64,000 nucleotides of DNA from assembly GCF_023015765.1 (NCBI RefSeq), contig NZ_JALKAL010000003.1, positions 62,001 through 126,000 on the forward strand, written 5' to 3'. Positions within the stretch are counted from its first letter, which is position 1. Every line of letters starts with the position of its first letter. Below are positions 1 to 7,699 of the stretch, one piece after another. The notes beneath the pieces were generated by a model. It was not told the DNA's origin. It searched no databases and was given only the letters and a program-made list of their open reading frames with translations. Both the position numbers and the translations under genes were made by a program. The stretch is from Ornithinimicrobium sp. F0845. Lineage in GTDB: Bacteria; Actinomycetota; Actinomycetes; Actinomycetales; Dermatophilaceae.

Positions 1-79
1 GATAGCGGCTCGCGAGTCCAGCAGCGTCGCCGCGTTCGAGCAGAGCAACTTGCTCAGCCAAGAGCGTTCCTGTGTCCAT
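1..79 (-). CDS. NTF2/SnoaL-like protein, N-terminal fragment cut by window edge
   Basis: Only the first 26 codons are inside the window. They read MDTGTLLAEQVALLERGDAA and continue GLASRY, which resembles the first helix of SnoaL/NTF2-like small proteins (an acidic LLERGDAA-type stretch before an expected YADDA motif). The start is the ATG at 79-77, divergent from the Phd antitoxin gene. The body of the protein is outside the window, so the family call is tentative and the function unknown. Confidence 0.4.
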   Translation of the reverse strand, partial: MDTGTLLAEQVALLERGDAAGLASRY

Positions 80-148
80 GGTCACGACGATGAGCCTAAG
101 GCACGGCCCTGGTCCAGTCGTAGGAGCGACCTACGGCAGCAGCGGATC

Positions 149-176
149 TTGACCTGCATTCCAACGTGGCTACACT
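149..176 (+). promoter_or_regulatory. Promoter of the phd/relE pair
   Basis: TTGACC at 149-154 and TACACT at 171-176 are separated by 16 bases. The -10 ends 7 bases before the ATG at 184, so transcription would begin at the start codon and the mRNA would be leaderless. This favours ATG 184 over the upstream GTG at 166, which would lie inside the promoter. Confidence 0.55.
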
Positions 177-183
177 TGTGGCT

Positions 184-465
184 ATGGGTGTTGATGCTGC
201 GATGGCCTTGCGCGAGGTGAAGAATCGCCTGTCGGAGGTGGTGGACCAGGTGGAGAGGGAACATGATCGGGTCGTGATCACTCGTCACGGCAAGGCGGCT
301 GCGGTGGTCATCAGCACCGACGACCTGGAGTCGCTTGAGGAGACGCTGAAGGTCGTGAGTCGACCTAAGCTCGTTGCCCAGGTTCGAGATAGCCTTGCCG
401 AGCTCGCCGCCGGCGAGGCCGGAGTCCTCAGTAAGGACGAGATCCTTGCCACGCTGCGCCCCTGA
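184..465 (+). CDS. Type II antitoxin, Phd/YefM family
   Basis: A 93-residue protein whose N-terminal two thirds have the Phd/YefM fold: VKNRLSEVVDQVEREHDRVV followed by ITRHGKAAAVVIS and DDLESLEETL. Such antitoxins bind their own promoter and neutralise a RelE-type toxin through the C-terminal tail. The frame can open at GTG 166, but ATG 184 fits the promoter spacing. The stop TGA (463-465) overlaps the toxin ATG by one base, so the two are translationally coupled. Pair appears intact. Confidence 0.85.
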   Translation: MGVDAAMALREVKNRLSEVVDQVEREHDRVVITRHGKAAAVVISTDDLESLEETLKVVSRPKLVAQVRDSLAELAAGEAGVLSKDEILATLRP

Positions 466-722
466 TGACGGAGCAGTACGAGATCGCCTGGACACCGACG
501 GCGAAACGGGCGTTGCAGCGCCTGCCCGAGAAGGTGGCCACCGCGGCCATCGAGTTCATCTATGGCGCGCTCGCCAGCACTCCGCAACGCGTCGGCAAGG
601 CCCTGCGATTCGACCTAGAAGGGCTGCACAGTGCCCGACGTGGCGACTACAGGATCATCTACCGGATTGATCATCGGCTGACCATCATCGCGATCGAGCA
701 CCGCGCGGACGTCTACCGCTGA
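465..722 (+). CDS. RelE/ParE-superfamily toxin
   Basis: An 85-residue protein of usual RelE length. It carries the family pattern YEIAWTPTAKRALQRLPEKV, then FDLEGLHSARRGDYRIIYRI and ending HRADVYR. The basic GDYRIIY segment and terminal HR..VYR are the residues RelE toxins use on ribosome-bound mRNA. It starts one base inside the antitoxin stop codon. No frameshift or missing core segment is seen, so the toxin is probably functional. Confidence 0.87.
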   Translation: MTEQYEIAWTPTAKRALQRLPEKVATAAIEFIYGALASTPQRVGKALRFDLEGLHSARRGDYRIIYRIDHRLTIIAIEHRADVYR

Positions 723-737
723 CACTCCCATACAGCA

Positions 738-893
738 ATGTCGGACGAACGTGACCACCGCAGTTGCCCGGCACGAGTGGTGCCGGTCCGACTGGACGAC
801 ACCCTCCTGGAGGCCCTCGACGCCCAGGCAGAGCGTGAGGATGCCTCTCGCTCTGATGTGATCCGGGCTGCGATCCGCGCCTACGTCGCGTGA
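738..893 (+). CDS. Small ribbon-helix-helix (CopG/Arc-type) antitoxin
   Basis: A 51-codon gene reading MSDERDHRSCPARVVPVRLD and then DTLLEALDAQAEREDASRSD followed by VIRAAIRAYVA. The pattern VPVRLDDTLLEALD, then REDASRSDVIRAAI, is a classic ribbon-helix-helix DNA-binding unit. It sits 15 bases after the relE stop, and its TGA (891-893) overlaps a GTG (890-892) that opens the next toxin-like frame, the usual coupling of an antitoxin and toxin. Its partner is frameshifted, so this is probably an orphan antitoxin. Confidence 0.7.
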   Translation: MSDERDHRSCPARVVPVRLDDTLLEALDAQAEREDASRSDVIRAAIRAYVA

Positions 894-1173
894 GGGTCAA
901 CCCCTCCGCGCTCAAACACGGCATCAACGAGGAAGACATCCTGTGCGCCGCGCAACGCCCCGCCTTCCTCAGCGAACCCGACGACGACATGCCGGCCAGG
1001 CAGTTCGCACTCGGCTTCGACACGCACGGCCGCTACTCGAACTGGCAATCCTGACCTTCGACTCCGGCAACCGTCTCGTCATCCACGCGATAAAGCCCGG
1101 CCCCACCTCGCTCGGCTGCTCGAGTAAATCACTAGCCGCGGCAGGTCGGACGCTGCGCGACGATTGGCAATAG
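890..1173 (+). pseudogene. Frameshifted toxin partner of the RHH antitoxin (BrnT-like)
   Basis: From GTG 890 the frame reads VRVNPSALKHGINEEDILCA and on to FALGFDTHGR, then hits TGA at 1052-1054. The expected continuation, LLELAILTFDSGNRLVIHAI, is present in another frame directly after base 1033. One missing (or two extra) bases near 1034 therefore split the gene. The start (NPSALKHGI), the GFDTHGRLLE core and the VIHAIK ending match small BrnT-like toxins found beside RHH antitoxins. Translation ends at 1173 in the second frame. Family name is from memory of similar pairs; the frameshift is directly visible. Confidence 0.65.
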
Positions 1174-1225
1174 CGTGCGGGTGCGCTCCATGCGGCATGA
1201 GCGGTCGGAGCGGTACGGTGACGCC

Positions 1226-1639
1226 GTGATCCACGAGCCTCCGCAGTCGCACTTCAGCTTGCTCGAATTGCCGTCACCAGCGGTGTTGACGACGTACCGC
1301 AAGGATGCACCGCAGCTTCGTCCCCGGTGTGGTTCCGCGCCGTGTACGGCAACCTCGAAGTCGTGATCGCGGATGACGATGTCAAGGTGCGACACCTGCA
1401 GCGCGATCCCGCTGCTGCCTGCTGATTTCGAGGCGAACGCACCTTTCCGCGGGATTCGCGTGGAGTCAGAAGCGACGCTGCGGCGCGAGGGCGTCACCGA
1501 AGCTCGTCTGGCCATCGCTTCGCGCTACCTGGGGCCGGAGCAAGGTCAGCGGTTTGCACAGGCGCGTGGTCCCGGATTCGTCCTGGGCTTGTCGCTGGAG
1601 CACGCCCGAAGTTGGGACTTAGCGTCGATACTGCCCTAA
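1226..1639 (+). pseudogene. Decayed PPOX-class (F420/FMN-dependent) oxidoreductase
   Basis: Three segments in successive frames together spell a pyridoxamine-phosphate-oxidase-like protein. The first gives FSLLELPSPAVLTTYRKD, the second SPVWFRAVYGNLEVVIADDD followed by VKVRHLQRDPAA, and the third FRGIRVESEATLRREGVTEA followed by RLAIASRYLGPEQG. The order matches F420/FMN-dependent PPOX proteins (LATYR.DG, SPVWF, D..VK.RHL..DPRA, YRGVEVRGEA). Breaks lie near 1315-1330 and 1415-1425. At least two indels and a TGA between segments make it non-functional. Confidence 0.65.
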
Positions 1640-1674
1640 CCGCAGACCTTGCGGTAGGCGGCACGAGCCTGCGT

Positions 1675-2010
1675 CTAGATTCGACGTGTGGCAACACGGA
1701 GGCGGTTACCGTCCGGATCCACGAGGTCGCACTCGCGCCCTGCTAGGCCTTCCTCATCGACCGACATTCCGAACTCCTCAGCCACGGCATCTATGTCGTC
1801 GACATACAGGTGGATCAGGGTGTTTGGCCGAGCATCCCCCTTGTGTTCCGACAGGTAGAGGCGGACATTTCCCCGGACCACGGAGACGAACACAGGGAAG
1901 CCTGGCTCGAACTGATGCTCCCATTCCTTGGTGAACCCGAGCCGTCCGTACCATTCCACAGCCCCAGCGGCGTCCTCGATGTATAGAACCGGCACGACCT
2001 CTTCGTTCAT
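1675..2010 (-). CDS. VOC-family (glyoxalase/bleomycin-resistance-like) protein
   Basis: A 111-residue single-domain VOC protein: VPVLYIEDAAGAVEWYGRLG opening, FVSVVRGNVRLYLSEH middle, then TLIHLYVDDIDAVAEEF and the closing CDLVDPDGNRLRVATR. The order of strands and the DPDGN near the end are those of bleomycin-binding/glyoxalase-fold proteins, which dimerise to form a metal or ligand pocket. A substrate cannot be read from the sequence. It lies downstream of parC on the same strand, about 180 bases away, and converges with the PPOX remnant. Confidence 0.8.
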   Translation of the reverse strand: MNEEVVPVLYIEDAAGAVEWYGRLGFTKEWEHQFEPGFPVFVSVVRGNVRLYLSEHKGDARPNTLIHLYVDDIDAVAEEFGMSVDEEGLAGRECDLVDPDGNRLRVATRRI

Positions 2011-2187
2011 GGCCGGAGACTACCGAGCCCCCGGCTCTTCCCATGTCTGCACGCAGTCCACCGGCCCGGTGGCTGACGCAATCGGATCGTCCGCAACTCG
2101 GCAGATCCGGCAGGTCACGACCTTTCCAGCGATCGCCACTTTGGCGCGTGGGGCGTTCACGAGCGCCAAGAACGCCGCGCCCACGCC

Positions 2188-4647
2188 TCAGCCGAGTGGT
2201 CCGCCGCTCGCCACCTGGGCGATCGGGGCGGCAGCGGGGGTGCCGGAGCCGTCGCGCTTGCCGGTGGCCTCGGGCAGGTCGACGGCGACGCCGTTGCCGG
2301 AGGCGGCCATCGGGGGAGCGGCGCCGGCCCAGCCCAGGAGGAGTGAGTCCTCGCCGCGCAGGAAGCGGTGGCATCGGACACCGCCGGTGCCGCGGCCCTT
2401 GCCGGGGTACTCCGCGAAGGGGGTGACCTTGACCGCACCGGTCTGCGTGCCGGGCAGGGCGTTGGAAGACCCGGACACGGTCACGACCACGTTGTCGACG
2501 GAGTGGTCGACCACCCAGAAGCCGCGCACGGCCGCGTCCTTGCCGAGCTTGATGCCCGCGATGCCGCCGCCGCTGCGTCCCTGCGGGCGGACCAGGGAGG
2601 CGCTGAAGTGCAGCAGCTGGGCGTCGTCGGTGACGAAGACCAGCTCCTCCTCGCCGGTGGCCAGTTCGACGGCGCCGACGACCTGATCGCCGTCCTTGAG
2701 GGAGATGACCTCGAACTCGTCCTTGTTGCCGGGGTAGTCCGGGTTGACCCGCTTGACCACCCCGTGCTTGGTGCCCAGCGCCAGGCCGGGACCGTCCTCG
2801 CCCAGCGAGCACAGCGCCAGCGGCAGCGCACCGGCGGGCAGGTCGACGAAGGCCGCGAGCGGGGCACCGCCGGAGAGCGTGGGGGCGCCGTTGGTCGCGG
2901 GCAGCGTCGGCAATTCCACCGCGGACAGGCGCACCACCGTGCCGGCGGAGGTGACGATCCCGACCGAGCCACGGGCCGTGGTCCTCACCGCGGAGACGAT
3001 CACGTCGTGCTTGCGCCGTGCCCCGCCGGTGCCTAGCGGCTCGTCGGTCGAGGTCCGCGCCAGCAGCCCGGTGGAGGACAGCAGCACCCAGCACGGGTCG
3101 TCGGCGACCTCCAGCGGGGTGGCCGCGGCCGCCGTGGCGGACACGCCGTCGGACTCCAGCAGCACCGTGCGCCGGGGGGTGCCGTGCTCCTTGGCCACCT
3201 CGGCGAGCTCGTCGGAGACGACCTTGAGCAGCAGCGCCTTGTCCTCCAGGATCGCGGTGAGCCGCTCGATCTCGCGCAGCAGCTCGTCGCGCTCGGACTC
3301 CAGCTCGATGCGGGAGAACTTGGTGAGCCGCCGCAGCTGCAGCTCAAGGATGTAGTTGGCCTGTGCCTCGGACAGGTCGAAGACCTGCATCAACCGGGTG
3401 CGGGCGGTGGCGACGTCGTCGCTGCCGCGGATCAGCTGGATGACCTCGTCGATGTCCAGGATCGCGATGAGCAGACCCTCGACCAGGTGCAGCCGCTCCT
3501 GCCGGCGCCGCAGCCGGTACTCCGTGCGCCGCCGCACCACGTCGGTGCGGAAGTCGACATAGACGCTCAACAGCTCCTTGAGCCCGAGCGTGCGCGGCTG
3601 CCCCTCCACCAGGGCGACGTTGTTGATGCCGAAGCTCTCCTCCATCGGGGTGAGCTTGTAGAGCTGGGCCAGCACCGCCTCGGGGTTGAAACCGTTCTTG
3701 ACCTCGATCACCAGGTGCATGCCCTTGGTGCGGTCGGTCAGGTCGGTGATGTTGGAGATGCCCTGCAGTTTCTTGGACTGCACCAGGGTCTTGACCTTCT
3801 CGATGACCTTCTCCGGCCCGATCAGGTAGGGCAGCTCGGTCACCACGATGCCCTTGCGCCGGGCGGTGATGTTCTCGATCCGCGCCGAGGCCCGGGTGCG
3901 GAAGGACCCGCGCCCGGTCTCGTAGGCGTCCCGGATCCCGTCCAGCCCGACGATCCGCCCGCCCAGCGGCAGGTCCGGCCCCGGCACGAAGCGCATCAGG
4001 TCATCCAGGCTCGCGCCCGGGTTGGCGATCAGGTGCCGACAGGCGGCGATGACCTCGACCAGGTTGTGCGGCGCCATGTTGGTCGCCATCCCCACCGCGA
4101 TCCCCGACGTGCCGTTGACCAGCAGGTTCGGGAAGGCCGCCGGCAGCACCTCGGGCTGCATCAGCTGGTCGTCGTAGTTCGGGACGAACGCGACCGTCTC
4201 CTCGTCCAGGCTGGCGGTCATCAGCAACGCCGCCGGCGCCGGCCGCGCCTCGGTGTAGCGGCTGGCCGCCGGCCCGTCGTCCAGCGACCCGAAGTTGCCG
4301 TGCCCGTCCACCAGCGGCAACCGCATCGTGAACGGCTGGGCCATCCGGACCAACGCGTCATAGATCGCGCCGTCCCCGTGCGGGTGGTACTTACCCATCA
4401 CGTCACCCACCACCCGCGAGCTCTTGACGTGCCCCTTGTCCGGACGCAACCCCATCTCGTGCATCCCGAACAGGATCCGCCGCTGCACCGGCTTCAACCC
4501 GTCCCGCGCATCCGGCAGCGCCCGGGAGTAGATCACCGAGTACGCATACTCCAGGAACGCGCCCTGCATCTCGTCCCGGACATCGATATCGATGATCTTC
4601 TGCTCGACGTCGAACAGGTCCGGTCCGGGTGGGGTGCGGCGCGCCAT
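2188..4647 (-). CDS. parC: DNA topoisomerase IV subunit A (GyrA/ParC family)
   Basis: An 819-residue type IIA topoisomerase A subunit. It cuts and rejoins DNA through a tyrosine ester, seen in [12 protein letters not shown] (Tyr131). The N-terminal core [20 protein letters not shown] and [16 protein letters not shown] are diagnostic. The last third is the beta-pinwheel C-terminal domain. The position of the quinolone-critical serine (GyrA Ser83) is glycine (Gly93), which I recall as usual for actinobacterial ParC-type proteins. The start is ATG 4647 because GGAGG lies 10 bases upstream. An upstream in-frame start at 4761 would add an unconserved 38-residue tail. No parE lies nearby. A second gyrA is the alternative call. 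Confidence 0.88.
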   Translation of the reverse strand: MARRTPPGPDLFDVEQKIIDIDVRDEMQGAFLEYAYSVIYSRALPDARDGLKPVQRRILFGMHEMGLRPDKGHVKSSRVVGDVMGKYHPHGDGAIYDALVRMAQPFTMRLPLVDGHGNFGSLDDGPAASRYTEARPAPAALLMTASLDEETVAFVPNYDDQLMQPEVLPAAFPNLLVNGTSGIAVGMATNMAPHNLVEVIAACRHLIANPGASLDDLMRFVPGPDLPLGGRIVGLDGIRDAYETGRGSFRTRASARIENITARRKGIVVTELPYLIGPEKVIEKVKTLVQSKKLQGISNITDLTDRTKGMHLVIEVKNGFNPEAVLAQLYKLTPMEESFGINNVALVEGQPRTLGLKELLSVYVDFRTDVVRRRTEYRLRRRQERLHLVEGLLIAILDIDEVIQLIRGSDDVATARTRLMQVFDLSEAQANYILELQLRRLTKFSRIELESERDELLREIERLTAILEDKALLLKVVSDELAEVAKEHGTPRRTVLLESDGVSATAAAATPLEVADDPCWVLLSSTGLLARTSTDEPLGTGGARRKHDVIVSAVRTTARGSVGIVTSAGTVVRLSAVELPTLPATNGAPTLSGGAPLAAFVDLPAGALPLALCSLGEDGPGLALGTKHGVVKRVNPDYPGNKDEFEVISLKDGDQVVGAVELATGEEELVFVTDDAQLLHFSASLVRPQGRSGGGIAGIKLGKDAAVRGFWVVDHSVDNVVVTVSGSSNALPGTQTGAVKVTPFAEYPGKGRGTGGVRCHRFLRGEDSLLLGWAGAAPPMAASGNGVAVDLPEATGKRDGSGTPAAAPIAQVASGGPLG

Positions 4648-4809
4648 ACTGCGAGGGCCTCCAAGCTCGGGGTCGGGGTCGGTGCGTGGTGAGGAGTCAG
4701 TGCGGGCGGGTGGATCGTCCTCGATCGTATGTCGTGTGCGCACCTGATCGGTGCAGGCCACGCCTCACCTGCGGCTCGGGTCTGGTGGGGATGCCCTATT
4801 CTCACCGGG

Positions 4810-5769
4810 ATGACCAGGGTGATTCACACCGGACAGGCCCTCGTCGACCTCGTCGTCGAGGTCGGCGCCATCCCCCGGCGCGGCGGCAACGTGATGGCGC
4901 AGTCCTTCACCCGGTATGCCGGCGGCTCGGTGAGCGTGCTCGCCGCGGCCGCCCGGTCGGGAGCCCACGCGGTGCACGCGGGCGCACACGGCACAGGGCC
5001 CAACGGGGACCTGATCCGCGAGGCGCTTGCCGCAGAGGGGGTGGCGCTGTCGGCGCCGCCGGTGGAGGACCTCGACACCGCGCTGTGCGTGGTAATGGTC
5101 GAGCCGACCGCCGAGCGGACCTTCGTCACGACGCTGGGCGCCGAGCGGCAGATCAGCCCGGAGAGCCTGGGCACCTCGGCCCCGGTGGCCGGGGACCTGG
5201 TGTGCGTGACCGGCTACAGCCTGCTGCCGCCGACGCGCGACCCGCTGCTGGAGTGGCTCGACTCCCTGGAGAAGGGGGTACGGGTGGTGCTGGACCCTGG
5301 TGCTGCCTTCGCAGGCCTCGACCCCGCCGTGCGACGCCTGATGCTGGGGCTGACCAGCGTCTGGACGAGCAACGCGGAGGAGGCGCACGAGTTCACCGGT
5401 CTGGAGTCGCTGACCGACACGCTGCCGCGGATCGCCGAGGAGCTGCCCGCCGGCAACCTCGTGGTGGTGCGGGACGGCCCGGAGGGCTGCTACCTGCTCG
5501 CCGGGGAGGAGCAGGCGGGGGAGGGTCGGGCGGAGCAGGGTCCGGCTGAGAATGGCGTCGAGTACCTGCCGGGCTTCCCGCAGGAGCCGGTCGACACCAA
5601 CGGCGCCGGCGACGCTCACACCGGGGTGCTAGTGGCCGAGCTCGCGGCCGGGACCGATCCGCACACTGCCTGCCGCCGCGCCAACGCCGCCGGTGCGATC
5701 AAGGTGACCCGCCGCGGCCCCGCGACCGCGCCCGCCCGCGCAGAGATCGACGCCTTCCTCCAACAATAG
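4810..5769 (+). CDS. PfkB-family sugar/nucleoside kinase
   Basis: A 319-residue ribokinase-fold kinase. The N-terminal YAGGSVSVLAAAARSGAHAV matches PfkB motif 1 (GG....A..LA.LG). The C-terminal PVDTNGAGDAHTGVLVAELA is motif 2 with the anion hole and catalytic Asp of DTNGAGD. Substrate is not evident. It diverges from parC. A TATTCT hexamer at 4797-4802 sits 7 bases before the ATG, so the transcript is probably leaderless; the frame also opens upstream at 4729 but that would run through the promoter. A charged, low-complexity insert EEQAGEGRAEQGPAENG lies near residue 240. Confidence 0.85.
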   Translation: MTRVIHTGQALVDLVVEVGAIPRRGGNVMAQSFTRYAGGSVSVLAAAARSGAHAVHAGAHGTGPNGDLIREALAAEGVALSAPPVEDLDTALCVVMVEPTAERTFVTTLGAERQISPESLGTSAPVAGDLVCVTGYSLLPPTRDPLLEWLDSLEKGVRVVLDPGAAFAGLDPAVRRLMLGLTSVWTSNAEEAHEFTGLESLTDTLPRIAEELPAGNLVVVRDGPEGCYLLAGEEQAGEGRAEQGPAENGVEYLPGFPQEPVDTNGAGDAHTGVLVAELAAGTDPHTACRRANAAGAIKVTRRGPATAPARAEIDAFLQQ

Positions 5770-5781
5770 GGTGGCTCACAC

Positions 5782-5905
5782 CGCATTTTCCGAGTGGTCT
5801 CGCACGCTCCCACGCATTTTCCGAGTGCCTTTGCACCCTCTCCCGCATTTTCCGAGTGGTCTCGCAGCCTCTCCCGCATTGACCGAAGCGGTCTTGCAGC
5901 TGTGT
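5782..5905 (+). repeat. Four tandem 31-bp repeats between convergent genes
   Basis: Units start at 5782, 5813, 5844 and 5875, exactly 31 bases apart. The conserved core is CGCATTTTCCGAGTGGTCTC; the second unit has a few changes and the fourth is degenerate (CGCATTGACCGAAGCGGTCT). Each core holds a small CGAG-TGGT-CTCG inverted repeat. The array fills the gap between the kinase stop and the TetR stop. No spacers are present, so it is not CRISPR. Confidence 0.85.
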
Positions 5906-6504
5906 CAGGGGTTAGGGCGGAGGGCGGCATACCCCGCGGCGTAGTCGTCCGGGGTGACGTCCTGGGTGACCAGCCGTTGGAGCACGAAGCCGGGCATGAC
6001 GCCGAAGAGCGACTTGGCGACCACGGTGGGGTCTGCCTGCGGGTCGATGTGGCCGGCGGCCTGCTGGGCGCGGACGATCTCGGCATACTTCCCGCGGACG
6101 AGCTCGATGCGGGAGGCGACGGCGGCCCTGACCTGCTCGTCGCGGACGGCCTCGGCCCAGGCCGCCACCGCCACGCGGGTGAGGTCGACGGGCAGGGACG
6201 TGGCGCGCTCGACCAGCATCGAGGTCATGTAGTGGACGACCTCGACGGGGGAGGGGATGGGGTCGCGCTCCAGTAGCTCGGTGATGGCCTGGTCCATGTA
6301 GCCCAGCGCCCGGTCGGCGATGGCCAGGATCAGCTCGTCCTTGCTGCGGAAGTAGCTGTAGACCGCGCCCGCCGAGAGGCCGGAGGCCCGGATGACGTCG
6401 GCCATCGTCGTCTTGTGGAAGCCCTCCTCGGCCACGCACTGCATGCTGGCGAGCAGGATCTGCTCCCGCCGCTGCTGGCGGTGCTCGTCACTGACCTTCG
6501 GCAT
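5905..6504 (-). CDS. TetR-family transcriptional repressor
   Basis: A 199-residue TetR regulator. The N-terminal HTH is clear: RRREQILLASMQCVAEEGFH, then TTMADVIRASGLSAGAVYSY and FRSKDEL. The remaining helical domain binds an unknown ligand. It is divergent from the membrane-protein gene at 6604. On its strand TTGTCA and TATGGT lie 18 bases apart, with the -10 six bases before the ATG, so it is likely leaderless. A CGAATG-containing operator candidate lies between these two elements, which fits autorepression. Confidence 0.88.
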   Translation of the reverse strand: MPKVSDEHRQQRREQILLASMQCVAEEGFHKTTMADVIRASGLSAGAVYSYFRSKDELILAIADRALGYMDQAITELLERDPIPSPVEVVHYMTSMLVERATSLPVDLTRVAVAAWAEAVRDEQVRAAVASRIELVRGKYAEIVRAQQAAGHIDPQADPTVVAKSLFGVMPGFVLQRLVTQDVTPDDYAAGYAALRPNP

Positions 6505-6516
6505 GCTCAGACCATA

Positions 6517-6591
6517 AAACCGAATGATCGTTCTTGACAAGTGAGGGGTTGCGGGCGCACTCTGGTTAAACAGAAGGAACATTCGTTTAAG
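6517..6591. promoter_or_regulatory. Divergent operator region with two similar inverted sites
   Basis: Site 1 (6517-6536) reads AAACCGAATGATCGTTCTTG. Site 2 (6571-6591), read on the other strand, begins with the near-identical AAACGAATGTTCCTTCTG. Both share AAA(C)CGAATG and TTCT and point away from each other, one near each divergent start. They are the natural candidates for the TetR operator controlling both genes. Assignment is by pattern only. Confidence 0.5.
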
Positions 6592-6603
6592 GTAGTGAGG
6601 GTC

Positions 6604-7656
6604 ATGAGCAACCAGACCATGCAGCAGCACGACGGGGCGCAGCCGGGTGACGTGCGACAGAGCGACCCCACCAGCGGCAACAGCACCGGTGATGGCCGCG
6701 AGGCGGCGACGCCCTGGACCCGCATCGCGGGCCTCGTGCTCGGAGTCGCGGCGCTGCTCCTCGTCGTGGGCAGCGCGTTCTCCTGGCCGGCCGTCAACAG
6801 CGGACCGCACCAGGTGCCGCTCGGCGTCGTGGCTCCCGGGGGTGCGGCCGAGCAACTGGTGCCACGGCTCGCCGCCGCGGCCGGCGAGGATGCCTTCGAC
6901 GTCCAGCCGCTGGCCGACCGGGCCGCGGCGGAGCAGGCGATCGCGGACCGGGAGATCTACGGCGCCGTCGTGCTGGACCCGGCCGGCGGGGAGATGCTGA
7001 CCGCGTCGGCGGCCAGCCCCGCCATCGCCCAGGCACTGACCCAGCTGGCGGCCAACGTCCCGGCCGAGGCCGGGGGACCGCTCCAGGTCAGCGAGCTCGC
7101 ACCGCTGCCCGCCGACGACCCCCGGGGCGCAGGCTTTGCCACGGCGGTCCTGCCCCTGGTCATCGCCGGGATCATCGCCGGTGCCGCGTCCGCGCTCGCG
7201 GTCGAGGGCGGCCGGGGCCGTCAGCTCACCGCGATGCTCGCGCTGGTCGCCACGGCCGGTCTGGTGCTGGCCGGGGTCAGCCAGCTCTGGCTCGGGTCGC
7301 TCGAGGGTTCGTACTGGGCCAACGCCGGGGTGCTCGCGCTCGGTGCGGCCGCGGTCGGCGCGGTCGTCCTCGGGCTGGTCCGGCTGATCGGGATGCCGGG
7401 CGTGGGTCTGACGGCCCTGGTCATGGTGCTGCTCGGCAGCCCGCTGTCCGGCGCCGCGACGGGTCCCGAGATGCTGCCGGCCGGCTGGGGCGCACTCGGG
7501 CAGCTGCTGCCCCCGGGCGCAACGGCCACGGCGCTGCGCTCGGTCGCCTGGTTCGACGGCGCCGGCTCCGGCCAGGCCTTCCTCGTCCTGGGGTGCTGGC
7601 TGGCCGCGGGGCTGGTGCTCCTGCTCGTCCCGCAGCGCCACGTCCGGACCACCTGA
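6604..7656 (+). CDS. Multi-pass membrane protein, possibly ABC-2/YhgE-like
   Basis: A 350-residue protein. After a hydrophilic N-terminus there is one membrane helix (IAGLVLGVAALLLVVGSAFS), an extracellular domain of about 140 residues, then roughly five more helices in the C-terminal half (AVLPLVIAGIIAGAASALAV onward). One helix, a large outside domain, then a helix cluster is the topology of YhgE/Pip and ABC-2-type proteins. The first helix is followed by NSGPHQVPLGVVAPGGAAEQ, as in YhgE. The adjacent divergent TetR suggests ligand-controlled export, but no ATPase partner is present. Confidence 0.65.
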   Translation: MSNQTMQQHDGAQPGDVRQSDPTSGNSTGDGREAATPWTRIAGLVLGVAALLLVVGSAFSWPAVNSGPHQVPLGVVAPGGAAEQLVPRLAAAAGEDAFDVQPLADRAAAEQAIADREIYGAVVLDPAGGEMLTASAASPAIAQALTQLAANVPAEAGGPLQVSELAPLPADDPRGAGFATAVLPLVIAGIIAGAASALAVEGGRGRQLTAMLALVATAGLVLAGVSQLWLGSLEGSYWANAGVLALGAAAVGAVVLGLVRLIGMPGVGLTALVMVLLGSPLSGAATGPEMLPAGWGALGQLLPPGATATALRSVAWFDGAGSGQAFLVLGCWLAAGLVLLLVPQRHVRTT

Positions 7657-7699
7657 CGCCCGCCCCCAACCGGGGAGGCGCCTGCGGCGTCACAGAGTC

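Noticed and set aside
2020-2160. 46-codon minus-strand frame between parC and the VOC gene (VTCRICRVADDPIASATGPV) with a CxxC
   Set aside because: It has a GTG start but no ribosome site, an incomplete zinc motif and no recognised family. Could be real; evidence is too thin to list as a gene.
5782-5905. Possible CRISPR array
   Set aside because: The 31-bp units are contiguous with no spacers, and no cas genes are present.
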